This document shows, piece after piece, positions 50,000 to 58,484 of a stretch of 64,000 nt of DNA; position 1 is the first letter of the stretch, and every line of letters starts with the position of its first letter. Origin of the DNA: BAIKAL-G1 sp943369525 (GTDB taxonomy: Bacteria > Cyanobacteriota > Cyanobacteriia > PCC-6307 > Cyanobiaceae); the NCBI GenBank assembly GCA_943369525.1, contig CALRNL020000001.1, forward strand, positions 496,001-560,000. The letters run 5' to 3'. The notes under the pieces were generated by a model. That model had not been told where the DNA came from, made no database searches, and saw nothing but the letters and a program-made list of their open reading frames with translations. The position numbers were made by a program, and so were the translations under genes.

Positions 50000-50488
50000 A
50001 TGCAAGACGCCATCACCAACGTCATCAACCAGGCAGACGTCCAAGGCCTGTACCTCGACACCTCCTCCATGGGGCGCCTCGAGCAGTACTTCGCCAGTGG
50101 CGAGCTGCGCGTGCGTGCTGCCACCACCATCAGCGCCAACGCCTCCTCGATCATCAAGGAAGCCGTAGCCAAGGCGCTGCTGTACTCGGACATCACCCGT
50201 CCCGGTGGCAACATGTACACCACCCGTCGTTACGCGGCCTGCATCCGCGACCTCGACTACTACCTGCGCTACGCCACCTACGCCATGCTGGCCGGTGACA
50301 CCTCCATCCTGGATGAGCGGGTGCTCAATGGCCTCAAGGAGACCTACAACTCCCTGGGCGTGCCCATCGGTGCCACCGTGCAATCGATCCAGGCCATGAA
50401 GGAAGCCACCGCAGCCCTGGTTGGCCCTGATGCTGGTCGGGAAATGGGTGTCTACTTCGACTACATCAGCTCCGGCCTGGGTAACTGA
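50000..50488 (+). CDS. apcB: Allophycocyanin beta subunit
   Basis: 162 aa from ATG 50000 (MQDAITNVINQADVQGLYLD). Chromophore Cys81 in RYAACIRDLDYYLR, and Asn71 (GGNMYTT), the residue that is gamma-N-methylated in phycobiliprotein beta chains. Partners ApcA. Confidence 0.98.
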   Translation: MQDAITNVINQADVQGLYLDTSSMGRLEQYFASGELRVRAATTISANASSIIKEAVAKALLYSDITRPGGNMYTTRRYAACIRDLDYYLRYATYAMLAGDTSILDERVLNGLKETYNSLGVPIGATVQSIQAMKEATAALVGPDAGREMGVYFDYISSGLGN

Positions 50489-50523
50489 TCCCTGCCAACG
50501 GCACACCCTGCGGATCCTTACCC

Positions 50524-50724
50524 ATGCGCCTGTTCAAGATCACGGCCTGCATTCCCTGCCCTGAAAAAACCCGTAGCCAACGGGAGCTACAGAACACCTT
50601 CTTCACCAAGTGGGTGCCTTATGAAAGCTGGTTCGCTGAACAGCAGCGAATCATGAAGCAGGGCGGCAAGATCCTGAAGGTGGAACTGGTCACCGGTCGC
50701 CGCCAGGTCAACGTCGGCAACTGA
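50524..50724 (+). CDS. apcC: Phycobilisome 7.8-kDa core linker
   Basis: 66 aa. MRLFKITACIPCPEKTRSQRELQNTFFTKWVPY and the end GGKILKVELVTGRRQVNVGN are typical of Lc7.8, which sits in the centre of terminal allophycocyanin trimers. It ends the apcABC operon. Confidence 0.97.
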   Translation: MRLFKITACIPCPEKTRSQRELQNTFFTKWVPYESWFAEQQRIMKQGGKILKVELVTGRRQVNVGN

Positions 50725-50788
50725 CCAGTCATCTACCGACTGGTGCGCCCTAGCCATGGTCCCTTGATCGATCATGCTGGTGAAAGCT

Positions 50789-50814
50789 GCCCGGCCCCGG
50801 CCGGGCTTTTTTTT
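50789..50814 (+). terminator. Intrinsic terminator of apcABC
   Basis: Stem GCCCGGCC/GGCCGGGC (50789-50796 with 50799-50806) and eight T, 64 bases after the apcC stop. Confidence 0.93.
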
Positions 50815-50878
50815 GTCCCTGGTGCCTCGCCAACGGCCAGGTCCAGGCGCCTAAATGCCCTAACCCGTGGATGCAACG

Positions 50879-52090
50879 ATGGCTTCAACGGTGGATGCCT
50901 CCCAGGCCCTTGGGCCCAATCCAGGCCCACGCCCCAACCTGTTACCCCTTCCCTTTGGACAGTGGCCGGCCGAAGCCCGGCTGCTGCTTGGCATGGTGGC
51001 CCTTTGGAGTCTGGTGGGCCTGCTGGTGCTGGCTTCGGCTAGCTGGTGGGTGGCGTCGCGGGAAATGGGGGATGCGGCCTATTACCTCAAGCGCCAGTCG
51101 ATCTGGCTGGTGGCTAGCTGGGGCCTGCTTTGGCTAGCCATTCGCCTCAACCTGCGTCGCTGGTTGCGGCTGGCCGCCCCGGCCCTACTGATCACGGGCC
51201 TGATGGTGGCCGCAACCCTGGTGGCTGGCAGCACCGTGAATGGATCGAGCCGCTGGCTGGTGGTTGGTCCGATCCAGATCCAACCCTCGGAACTGATCAA
51301 ACCGTTTGTAGTGCTGCAGGGGGCCACCCTGTTCTCCCACTGGAAACGGATTTCCATCGATCAAAAGCTGCTCTGGCTTGGGGTATTCGGCGGCCTGATT
51401 CTGCTGATCCTTAAACAGCCCAACCTCAGTACCGCAGCCCTCACCGGGCTGTTGCTCTGGCTGATGGCCCTGGCCTCGGGGATCTCCCTACCGGCCATGG
51501 TCGGCACCGCGGTCCTAGGCGGCAGCGTGGGTGTGGCCAGCATCCTGCTCAACACCTACCAGCGCATCCGCGTCACCTCCTTCCTCAACCCCTGGAAGGA
51601 CGCCCAGGGGGATGGTTACCAGCTGGTGCAGAGCCTGCTGGCGATCGGCTCGGGGGGGCTTTGGGGCTCGGGATTTGGCCTCTCCACCCAGAAACTGCAA
51701 TACCTCCCAATTCAGACAACCGACTTCATCTTTGCGGTGTTCGCCGAGGAATTCGGTTTAGTCGGCTCGTTGATGTTGCTGCTGTTTCTTCTGCTGTTCG
51801 GGCTGGTCGGTTTGCGGGTGGCCCTCTCCTGCCGCAGCAACCAACAACGACTGGTCGCCATTGGCTGCACCAGCTTGCTGGTGGGCCAATCGATTCTCAA
51901 TATCGCCGTGGCCAGTGGCGCCATGCCCACCACGGGCCTGCCCCTGCCGATGGTGAGCTACGGCGGCAATTCCCTGCTGTCGAGCCTGTTAACCGCTGGC
52001 CTTCTCATCCGCTGCAGCTTGGAAGGGGCCGGCCTGGAGGCCCCCAGGCCCTCCAGTCGCCGCCGTCGCAAGGATGCACCGATAGGCTGA
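50879..52090 (+). CDS. ftsW: FtsW/RodA-type peptidoglycan polymerase
   Basis: 403 aa from ATG 50879 (GTG 50867 would add four). About ten membrane helices of the SEDS family. Motifs include GSSRWLVVGPIQIQPSELIKP, LNPWKDAQGDGYQLVQSLLAIGSGG, TDFIFAVFAEEFGLVGS and GLPLPMVSYGGNSLL. It polymerises septal glycan with a partner PBP3. FtsW is preferred over RodA from the overall motif wording, but the two are close. Confidence 0.88.
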   Translation: MASTVDASQALGPNPGPRPNLLPLPFGQWPAEARLLLGMVALWSLVGLLVLASASWWVASREMGDAAYYLKRQSIWLVASWGLLWLAIRLNLRRWLRLAAPALLITGLMVAATLVAGSTVNGSSRWLVVGPIQIQPSELIKPFVVLQGATLFSHWKRISIDQKLLWLGVFGGLILLILKQPNLSTAALTGLLLWLMALASGISLPAMVGTAVLGGSVGVASILLNTYQRIRVTSFLNPWKDAQGDGYQLVQSLLAIGSGGLWGSGFGLSTQKLQYLPIQTTDFIFAVFAEEFGLVGSLMLLLFLLLFGLVGLRVALSCRSNQQRLVAIGCTSLLVGQSILNIAVASGAMPTTGLPLPMVSYGGNSLLSSLLTAGLLIRCSLEGAGLEAPRPSSRRRRKDAPIG

Positions 52091-52094
52091 TCCC

Positions 52095-52811
52095 ATGAGC
52101 TTTTTGCCCGTGGCCGCCTGGGCCAGAGCCAGTGAGGAGCTGTTGCAGAGCTCCCTGGCCGCACCGGGCCCCCTCACCTTGGGCCTGGTCTTTTGCGGTG
52201 GCCTGCTCACCAGCCTGGGGCCCTGCTCCCTCTCCCTGCTGCCCGTGACCCTGGCCTACCTGGCTGGCTTCGGCGACCAGGGCGCCAAGGCCTGGCCCCG
52301 CAGCCTCAGTTTCGTGGTCGGCATCGTGGCCTCCCTGGTGGTGCTCGGCCTGGCCAGCGGTCTGCTCGGACGCCTCTATGGCCAGATTCCAGGTGCCATT
52401 CCCAGCCTGGTGGCCGTGCTGGCTGTGGTGATGGGCCTCAACCTGCTGGGACTGGTGCGGCTGCCCCTGCCGGCGGGCCCCGATCCGGAACGCTGGCGCC
52501 GCCGGCTGCCACCGGCCCTGGCGCCCCTGGCCGCCGGCCTCGCCTTTGGCCTGGCCGCCTCCCCCTGCACCACGCCCGTGCTGGCGGTGTTGCTCGGCTG
52601 GATTGCCCAGAACGGCAAGCCCCTCGCTGGGGTGGTGCTGCTCACCGCCTTTGCCCTAGGCCAGGTGATGCCCTTGCTTTTGGCTGGCACGGCGGCCGCC
52701 AGCTTGCCCCGCCTGCTGGCCCTGCGGCCGCTCGGTCAATGGGTGCCGCCGATCAGTGGCGTGGTGCTGCTGATCACCGGCGCCCTCACCCTGCTGGCCA
52801 ACTGGATCTAA
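52095..52811 (+). CDS. ccdA: Thiol-disulfide transporter CcdA
   Basis: 238 aa, six or more membrane helices. The redox-active pair is Cys44 (SLGPCSLSLLP) and Cys158 (AASPCTTPV). It carries reducing equivalents across the membrane to keep apocytochrome c cysteines reduced. It lies 17 bases before ccs1, its system II partner, and four bases after the ftsW stop. Confidence 0.93.
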   Translation: MSFLPVAAWARASEELLQSSLAAPGPLTLGLVFCGGLLTSLGPCSLSLLPVTLAYLAGFGDQGAKAWPRSLSFVVGIVASLVVLGLASGLLGRLYGQIPGAIPSLVAVLAVVMGLNLLGLVRLPLPAGPDPERWRRRLPPALAPLAAGLAFGLAASPCTTPVLAVLLGWIAQNGKPLAGVVLLTAFALGQVMPLLLAGTAAASLPRLLALRPLGQWVPPISGVVLLITGALTLLANWI

Positions 52812-52827
52812 AGCCCAAGCCATCCCG

Positions 52828-54159
52828 ATGTTTGACCTGAAGTCCCTGGCCAGCGCCAAGCGCCAACTCGGCCGCCTGCTCGGCCTGATCTCCGACCTGC
52901 GGGTGGCCATCGGCCTGCTGCTGGTGATCGCAATCAGCAGTGGTCTGGGGACCCTGGTGCCCCAGAAGGAGCCCAGCGCCCTCTATCACCAGCTCTATGA
53001 CAACCAGCCCTGGCTGGGCTTGTTCAAGGGCGATGCGGTGCTGCGCCTGCAGCTCGACCACGTCTATTCGAGCGGCTGGTTTCTGGCCCTGCTGGCCTGG
53101 CTGGGCCTGGCGTTGATCCTGTGCAGCTGGCGGCGCCAATGGCCCGCCCTGCAGGCCTCCCTGCGCTGGATCGACTACCAATCGCCGCGCCAACTCGGCA
53201 AGCTCACCCTGGCGGAAACCATTGCCAGCGCCAATCCGGCCTCCACGTTGCACCAACTGGAACAGCTGCTCAAGCGCCAGGGCTGGACCCTCCAGGTCCA
53301 GGCCGATCGCCTGGCGGCCCGGCGCGGGGTGGCGGGCCGGGTGGGCCCCCTGCTCGTGCATGCGGGCCTGGTGGTGCTGATGGTGGGGGCCGCCTGGGGC
53401 TCCCTGGGGGGCAACCGCCAGGAACGGTTCCTGGCCCCAGGCCGGCAACTCGACCTGCTTAACAGCCGCGGCGATAACCAGATCACGGTGGCCGTGGACC
53501 AGTTCCAGATCGAACGGGATCCGGCCGGCCGGCCCGAGCAGTTCCGCTCCGCCCTCACCCTCAAGGGGCCCGAAGGGGACACCATCAAACAGGCCGAAAT
53601 CAGCGTCAACCACCCCCTGCGTTTTCGGGGAATCACCCTGTATCAGGCCGACTGGACCCTGGCGGCGATCGGCGTGCAATTGGGTCGTAGCCCGGTGCTG
53701 GAGTTACCGCTCCAGAGCTTCCCCCAACTGGGCGACCAGATTTGGGGCATCGTGTTGCCCACCCGTCCCGATGGCAGCCAGCCCGTGCTGCTCTCCCTCA
53801 GCAGTGAGCAGGGTCCGGTCACGGTCTTTTCATCCGAAGCCAAACCGATCGCCAGCCTGGTTCCCGGGGGAGAAGCGGTGGAGATCGAAGGCCTGCCCAT
53901 GCGGGTGGACACCGTGCTCGCCGCCAGCGGCATCCTGCTCAAGCGGGATCCGGGCGTGCCCCTCGTCTACGCCGGCTTTGGCATCGCCCTGTTGGGGGGA
54001 GGGCTGAGCCTGGTGGCAACGCGCCAGCTCTGGGCGATCAGCGACCCGGCCAACGGCCGCCTGCACCTGGGCGGGCTCTGCAACCGCAACCTCACCGCCT
54101 TTGCCCGGGAACTCCCCGACCTGATCAGCAGCCTGCATAGGGGCGACCAGGCGGTCTGA
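52828..54159 (+). CDS. ccs1: Cytochrome c biogenesis protein Ccs1/ResB
   Basis: 443 aa. N-terminal helices (LRVAIGLLLVIAISSGLGTLVPQ), a mid-protein helix pair, a long lumenal domain with LRFRGITLYQADW, and a last helix before the C-terminus. Works with CcsA (not in window) to deliver and attach haem to c-type cytochromes such as PsbV and cytochrome f. Co-oriented with ccdA. Confidence 0.93.
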   Translation: MFDLKSLASAKRQLGRLLGLISDLRVAIGLLLVIAISSGLGTLVPQKEPSALYHQLYDNQPWLGLFKGDAVLRLQLDHVYSSGWFLALLAWLGLALILCSWRRQWPALQASLRWIDYQSPRQLGKLTLAETIASANPASTLHQLEQLLKRQGWTLQVQADRLAARRGVAGRVGPLLVHAGLVVLMVGAAWGSLGGNRQERFLAPGRQLDLLNSRGDNQITVAVDQFQIERDPAGRPEQFRSALTLKGPEGDTIKQAEISVNHPLRFRGITLYQADWTLAAIGVQLGRSPVLELPLQSFPQLGDQIWGIVLPTRPDGSQPVLLSLSSEQGPVTVFSSEAKPIASLVPGGEAVEIEGLPMRVDTVLAASGILLKRDPGVPLVYAGFGIALLGGGLSLVATRQLWAISDPANGRLHLGGLCNRNLTAFARELPDLISSLHRGDQAV

Positions 54160-54338
54160 TGACAGGGCGCAGTGAGGAATGCCCCAATCGGGGCCCAGTC
54201 TCCGGGTTCATCCCCGGGCCCACGGCCACCCAAATAAACCTGCGAACTGGGTAATCCCACCCAAAAAAGTGGACTGATCCAGTAACCCAGCCAATCACTC
54301 CTTGCCGCCGGAACCGGGGCAATCCCAGCTCTGATCGC

Positions 54339-54746
54339 TCAACAGGGCTGCCGCTGGCCGTGGCTCACCCTGATCACCGTATGCACATTGCCGCGGGGGT
54401 TGAAATCGGCTTCCAGCTGCAGCCAGCTGGGGGCGCAGGCGGCCACCCAGTCATCAACGATGCGATTGGTCACCTCCTCATGGGAAATGCTGCGATCCCG
54501 CCAGCTGTTGACATAAAGCTTGAGGGCCTTGAGCTCCATCACCCGGGGGCCGGGCTGATAGATCAGGCGCAGGCTGGCAAAATCCGGATAGCCCGAAAAG
54601 GGGCACAGGCAGGTGAATTCAGGGAAGGTGATTGCAATTTCATAGGGCCGCCCCGGCCGGGGATTGTCAAAACAGATCAGCTGGGCCTCGGCGATGGCCC
54701 GTTGGCCGTAGGCGGGCGTCTGGGTGAGGGGCTCGGACGGGTTCAA
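54339..54746 (-). CDS. queF: 7-cyano-7-deazaguanine reductase
   Basis: NADPH-dependent reduction of preQ0 to preQ1 in queuosine synthesis, unimodular type. Motif PEFTCLCPFSGYPDF with the active Cys48 and Asp55, then LKALKLYVNSWRDRSISHEEVTNRIVDD. From TTG 54746 it is 135 aa (NPSEPLTQTPAYGQRAIAE), the usual length; the only upstream ATG (54995) adds 83 residues of Pro/Leu/Arg-rich sequence with no family likeness. No clear ribosome-binding site marks either, so the start is uncertain. Confidence 0.88.
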   Translation of the reverse strand: MNPSEPLTQTPAYGQRAIAEAQLICFDNPRPGRPYEIAITFPEFTCLCPFSGYPDFASLRLIYQPGPRVMELKALKLYVNSWRDRSISHEEVTNRIVDDWVAACAPSWLQLEADFNPRGNVHTVIRVSHGQRQPC

Positions 54747-55055
54747 GGGGGCAGGGCAAGGGGGCCTGGGGCCAAGGGCCAGCGACCAGATCAATCGCTG
54801 CTGGAGCCACGATAGGGACTGGGCTGGCGTTGCCAGCGCACCCGCCCAGGGCCACCCCAGCCGGGTCCTGCCAGCCAGCAGGCCCCAGTAGCCAAGGGAT
54901 CTGGACGCCAAAGGCACCCCAGCAAGGGCCCGCAGAGGGGGGGGCGCTGGCCCCTCGCGGCCGCGGCCCCTGCCGAAATCGGGATGGCTGGCCATGGGCG
55001 GCGAGGGGGCAAAGGGTGGGTCCTTGCCCAGATCGCTAGCACCGGCGGCCTCCCC

Positions 55056-55099
55056 GTAGCTATAGCTACATCAGGGGCCCGCTGACTGGCGCCTAATAG
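55056..55099 (+). promoter_or_regulatory. NtcA-type promoter of glnB
   Basis: GTAGCTATAGCTAC (55056-55069) is a perfect GTA-N8-TAC box, the target of the nitrogen regulator NtcA. A -10 like TAATAG (55094-55099) follows 24 bases later, close to the class II NtcA-activated layout. The start codon of glnB is 90 bases beyond. Binding would activate glnB when 2-oxoglutarate rises. Confidence 0.85.
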
Positions 55100-55189
55100 G
55101 CTGGAGCCAGGCCATTCTTGGGCCCCACGCCCTCCCCTTCCGCTCCTGGCGTTTTGCTGGGAGAGTTCCTTCGATTGCCCCCCGGATCC

Positions 55190-55528
55190 ATGAAAAAAAT
55201 CGAGGCCATCATCCGTCCCTTCAAACTGGAGGACGTCAAGCTGGCATTGGTCAACGCTGGCATCGTCGGCATGACCGTGAGCGAAGTTAGGGGTTTTGGT
55301 CGCCAGAAGGGCCAGGTCGAGCGCTACCGCGGCTCGGAATTCACCGTTGAGTTTCTACAGAAATTGAAACTTGAAGTGGTCGTCGATGACGACCGGGTCG
55401 ACACCGTCGTCACCGCCATCCAGGATGCGGCCCGCACCGGCGAAATTGGCGACGGCAAGATCTTCATCAGCACCATCGATTCGGTGATCCGGATTCGGAC
55501 CGGCGATCGGGACAGCGACGCGATCTAA
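55190..55528 (+). CDS. glnB: Nitrogen regulatory protein PII
   Basis: 112 aa from ATG 55190 (MKKIEAIIRPFKLEDVKLAL). Trimeric sensor of ATP/ADP and 2-oxoglutarate that controls arginine synthesis (NAGK), PipX/NtcA and transporters. The T-loop reads RYRGSEF: Ser49, the cyanobacterial phosphorylation site, is kept, while residue 51 is Phe, not Tyr, so uridylylation is impossible. The ATP-side motif GKIFISTIDSVIRIRTGDRDSDAI is intact. Confidence 0.98.
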   Translation: MKKIEAIIRPFKLEDVKLALVNAGIVGMTVSEVRGFGRQKGQVERYRGSEFTVEFLQKLKLEVVVDDDRVDTVVTAIQDAARTGEIGDGKIFISTIDSVIRIRTGDRDSDAI

Positions 55529-55558
55529 ATCCCGGAGGGACCGGGGCCACCACGGCAA

Positions 55559-56485
55559 TCAGGAGCTGCCGAGGGTCTGGGCCACGAGGGCGCCGATGCG
55601 GGCCCCATCGAGGCCCGGAGCGCCCCCCGCCCCATCCGGCGAAGGCCCGGCCCCGGGGCCCGCCGCACCGCCTCCTTCAGGACTGGCGTCAGCACTGGAT
55701 GCAGGCCTTGGGCCTTCCCCATCGCCATCGGCCCCCAGTCCGCTGCCGAGCCAGAGCAGGTACTCGTGGTTTCCGGCCGGCCCAGTGATCGGCGAGGCCA
55801 CCAGGCCAAGGGCTTGCCAGCCCAAGGCCGCGCCCGAGCGGATCACCCCCTCGATGGCATCCACGTGGGCGCTGGGATCGCGCACGACCCCCCCCTTGCC
55901 CACCCGGGCCCGGCCCACCTCGAACTGGGGCTTGACCAGCAGCAGGGCCTCGCGGCGCCCGGGAGCCAGGAGGGCACCCAGGGCCGGCAACACAAGCCCC
56001 AGGGAAATGAACGACAGATCGGCCACGGCCAGGTCGGGCCAGGGGTCATCGGGGCCGTAGAGGTCGTCCGCCCTGAGGTGGCGCAGGTTGGTGCGCTCGC
56101 GCAGCACCAGGCGGGGATCGGTGCGCAGGCTCCAGGCGGTCTGGCCATAGCCCACATCAATGCCGTAGATGCGGCTGGCGCCGCGCTGCAGCAGGCAATC
56201 GCTAAAGCCCCCCGTGGAGATGCCGCCATCGAGGCAAACCCTTCCTCCAATGCGGATCGGCAGGGCGTCCAGGGCGGCCACCAACTTTTCGCCACCGCGG
56301 GAGACGAAGCGGGGCGGTTGCTCCACCTCCAGGGGCAGGTCAGGGGCGACGTCATGGCCAGGCTTATCAAGCACCTGGTCCGAGCTGCGCACCCGACCGG
56401 CCCGAATCAACTGCTGGGCCTGCTGGCGGCTGGCGGCCAGGCCCCGCTCCACCAGCACCAGATCCAAGCGCTGTTTGCGGGCCAT
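55559..56485 (-). CDS. tlyA: TlyA-family rRNA 2'-O-methyltransferase
   Basis: 308 aa from ATG 56485 (MARKQRLDLVLVERGLA). N-terminal S4 RNA-binding domain (about 5-65), then an FtsJ-like domain with VCLDGGISTGGFSDCLLQRG and LAVADLSFISLGLVLPAL. The family modifies rRNA cytidines; some members were called hemolysins. A Gly/Pro/Ala-rich insertion of about 45 residues splits EYLLWLG from the C-terminal IGALVAQTL helix. Converges on glnB. Confidence 0.9.
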   Translation of the reverse strand: MARKQRLDLVLVERGLAASRQQAQQLIRAGRVRSSDQVLDKPGHDVAPDLPLEVEQPPRFVSRGGEKLVAALDALPIRIGGRVCLDGGISTGGFSDCLLQRGASRIYGIDVGYGQTAWSLRTDPRLVLRERTNLRHLRADDLYGPDDPWPDLAVADLSFISLGLVLPALGALLAPGRREALLLVKPQFEVGRARVGKGGVVRDPSAHVDAIEGVIRSGAALGWQALGLVASPITGPAGNHEYLLWLGSGLGADGDGEGPRPASSADASPEGGGAAGPGAGPSPDGAGGAPGLDGARIGALVAQTLGSS

Positions 56486-56575
56486 GGGCTTGCCAGCCAC
56501 CTGGCGTCATAAAACCACAAACGAATCCGAACAAAATCCTTTGAGCGGCAGGCCGGTCCAGGAATCGATCGCAAT

Positions 56576-56863
56576 ATGACGGTCCACCTCGGGCGGCCCA
56601 GGATGGCGCAAGCAGGTCCCAGCACCCCGGCACGGCAGTCCTACCGCCCAAGGACCGGGTCCCCAAGCCGGCCGGCCGGCTTGGACAACGTGTTTGAGCT
56701 GTTGCGGCCCGGCAGTTTTGTGCGGCTGCTGGACCAGCCCCGGGATCTGCCGCCCTTCCAGCTGATCCACTGCCGTGGTGGCCGCTGCTGGGTGCGGCAA
56801 CAGAGCTGGGGTCCCTTTGTGCACTGGGAAGTGGCCCATCGCCGCCTCTGCGGCATCGCCTAG
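56576..56863 (+). CDS. Small protein, function unknown
   Basis: Up to 95 aa, start uncertain. The last 55 residues (FELLRPGSFVRLLDQPRDLPPFQLIHCRGGRCWVRQQSWGPFVHWEVAHRRL in parts) look like a compact beta-rich domain with two Cys and three Trp/His-rich strands. The N-terminal third is low complexity. It is divergent from tlyA. It may be one of the many small picocyanobacterial hypotheticals. Confidence 0.5.
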   Translation: MTVHLGRPRMAQAGPSTPARQSYRPRTGSPSRPAGLDNVFELLRPGSFVRLLDQPRDLPPFQLIHCRGGRCWVRQQSWGPFVHWEVAHRRLCGIA

Positions 56864-56988
56864 GCCGTTGGGCCCAGGTCCCCGGCGCTGGCAGCTGCAA
56901 CCAGCCCAGCGGCCCTAGGCGGCTCTAGCTGGAGCCGCCCCAGCAGCCCGAGCCATACATTGGACGGGCCGTTGCCAGGCGCTGGCCG

Positions 56989-58284
56989 TTGATTGAGCGT
57001 TACACCCTGCCCGAGATGGGCAGCATCTGGAGCGAGCAAGCCAAGTTTCAGAGCTGGCTGGATGTGGAGATCGCCGCCACTGCGGCCCAGTGCCAACTGG
57101 GCCGGGTCCCCGCTGAGGCGCTGGCGGAGATCCGCGCCAAGGCCAGCTTCCAGGTCGAGCGCATCCTCGAGATCGAGGCCGAAGTGCGCCACGACGTGAT
57201 CGCCTTCCTCACCAACGTCAACGAGTCCGTGGGCGATGCCGGCCGCTACATCCACGTGGGCATGACCAGCTCGGATGTGCTCGACACGGGTCTGGCCCTC
57301 CAGCTGAAGGCCTCCGTGGCCCTGCTGCAACGCGAATTGGCCAAGCTGGCCGATGCCCTACGCCTCCTGGCCCGGGAGCACAAGGGCACGGTGATGATCG
57401 GCCGCTCCCACGCCATCCATGGCGAGCCCATCACCTTTGGCTTCAAGGTGGCCGGCTGGCTGGCCGAGGTGCTGCGCAACCAGGAACGGCTCGAACGCCT
57501 GGAGCGGGTCGTGAGCGTGGGCCAGATCAGCGGCGCCATGGGCACCTACGCCAACACCGATCCCCAGGTAGAGGCGATCACCTGCCAGATGCTGGGCCTA
57601 GTGCCGGACACCGCCAGTACCCAGGTCATCGGCCGCGATCGCCATGCCGAATATGTGCAAACCCTTGCCCTGGTAGGGGTTGCCCTGGAGCGCATCAGCA
57701 CCGAAATTCGCAACCTGCAGCGCACCGATGTGCTCGAGGTGGAGGAAAACTTCGCCAAGGGCCAGAAGGGCAGTTCCGCCATGCCCCACAAACGCAATCC
57801 GATCCGCAGCGAACGGATCAGCGGCCTGGCCCGGGTGCTGCGCAGCTACACGATCGCCGCCCTGGAGAACTGCGCCCTCTGGCATGAGCGCGACATCAGC
57901 CACAGCTCGGTGGAACGGATGATGCTGCCCGATTGTTCTGTGACCCTGCACTTCATGCTGCGGGAAACCACCGCCGTGGTGGCTGGCCTGGGGGTCTACC
58001 CCGAGAACATGGCCCGCAATATGAACGTTTACGGCGGCGTGGTGTTCAGCCAGCGGGTGCTGCTGGCCCTGGTGGACACGGGCCTGGCCCGGGAAGAGGC
58101 CTACCGGATCGTGCAGCGCAACGCCCACAGCGCCTGGAACCGGCCCGGCGGCGATTTCCGCGCCAACCTGGAGGCCGATGGCGAGGTGACCAGCCGCCTC
58201 AGCCCGGGCGCCCTGGAGGAGTGCTTCTCCACGGCCCTGCACCAGCAGCACCTTGAGGTGATCTGGCAACGGCTAGGGATCTAA
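56989..58284 (+). CDS. purB: Adenylosuccinate lyase
   Basis: 431 aa. Acts twice in purine synthesis (SAICAR to AICAR, and adenylosuccinate to AMP). Start TTG 56989 gives MIERYTLPEMGSIWSEQAKFQSWLDVE, the standard N-terminus. Motifs TSSDVLDTG, GRSHAIHGEPITFG and the family signature SSAMPHKRNP (262-271) are intact. Confidence 0.96.
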   Translation: MIERYTLPEMGSIWSEQAKFQSWLDVEIAATAAQCQLGRVPAEALAEIRAKASFQVERILEIEAEVRHDVIAFLTNVNESVGDAGRYIHVGMTSSDVLDTGLALQLKASVALLQRELAKLADALRLLAREHKGTVMIGRSHAIHGEPITFGFKVAGWLAEVLRNQERLERLERVVSVGQISGAMGTYANTDPQVEAITCQMLGLVPDTASTQVIGRDRHAEYVQTLALVGVALERISTEIRNLQRTDVLEVEENFAKGQKGSSAMPHKRNPIRSERISGLARVLRSYTIAALENCALWHERDISHSSVERMMLPDCSVTLHFMLRETTAVVAGLGVYPENMARNMNVYGGVVFSQRVLLALVDTGLAREEAYRIVQRNAHSAWNRPGGDFRANLEADGEVTSRLSPGALEECFSTALHQQHLEVIWQRLGI

Positions 58285-58340
58285 ATGGCCATGGCTGGGG
58301 CGTCTTCTGAGCCGGAGCCCATTGCGATGGCCCTCGAGCC

Positions 58341-58484
58341 TTGAACGCAACCAACCCATGGGGCGTGCTCCTGGGGCTCTTCTGGACCCCCTATGCCGAC
58401 TGGATCTACACCGTTGTCAGCATGGGCGGCCTACTGCTGGTGGTTTGGCTCGTGCTCAGGCCGCCTAGGCCGCCCGAACCGTAG
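58341..58484 (+). CDS. Very small single-span membrane protein
   Basis: 47 aa from TTG 58341: MNATNPWGVLLGLFWTPYADW, then IYTVVSMGGLLLVVWLVL, ending in Pro/Arg (RPPRPPEP). The hydrophobic helix flanked by aromatic residues and a basic tail looks like a genuine small membrane protein. It follows purB by 56 bases and its 3' end overlaps the convergent helicase gene by 20 bases. No family is named and no ribosome-binding site is obvious. Confidence 0.45.
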   Translation: MNATNPWGVLLGLFWTPYADWIYTVVSMGGLLLVVWLVLRPPRPPEP

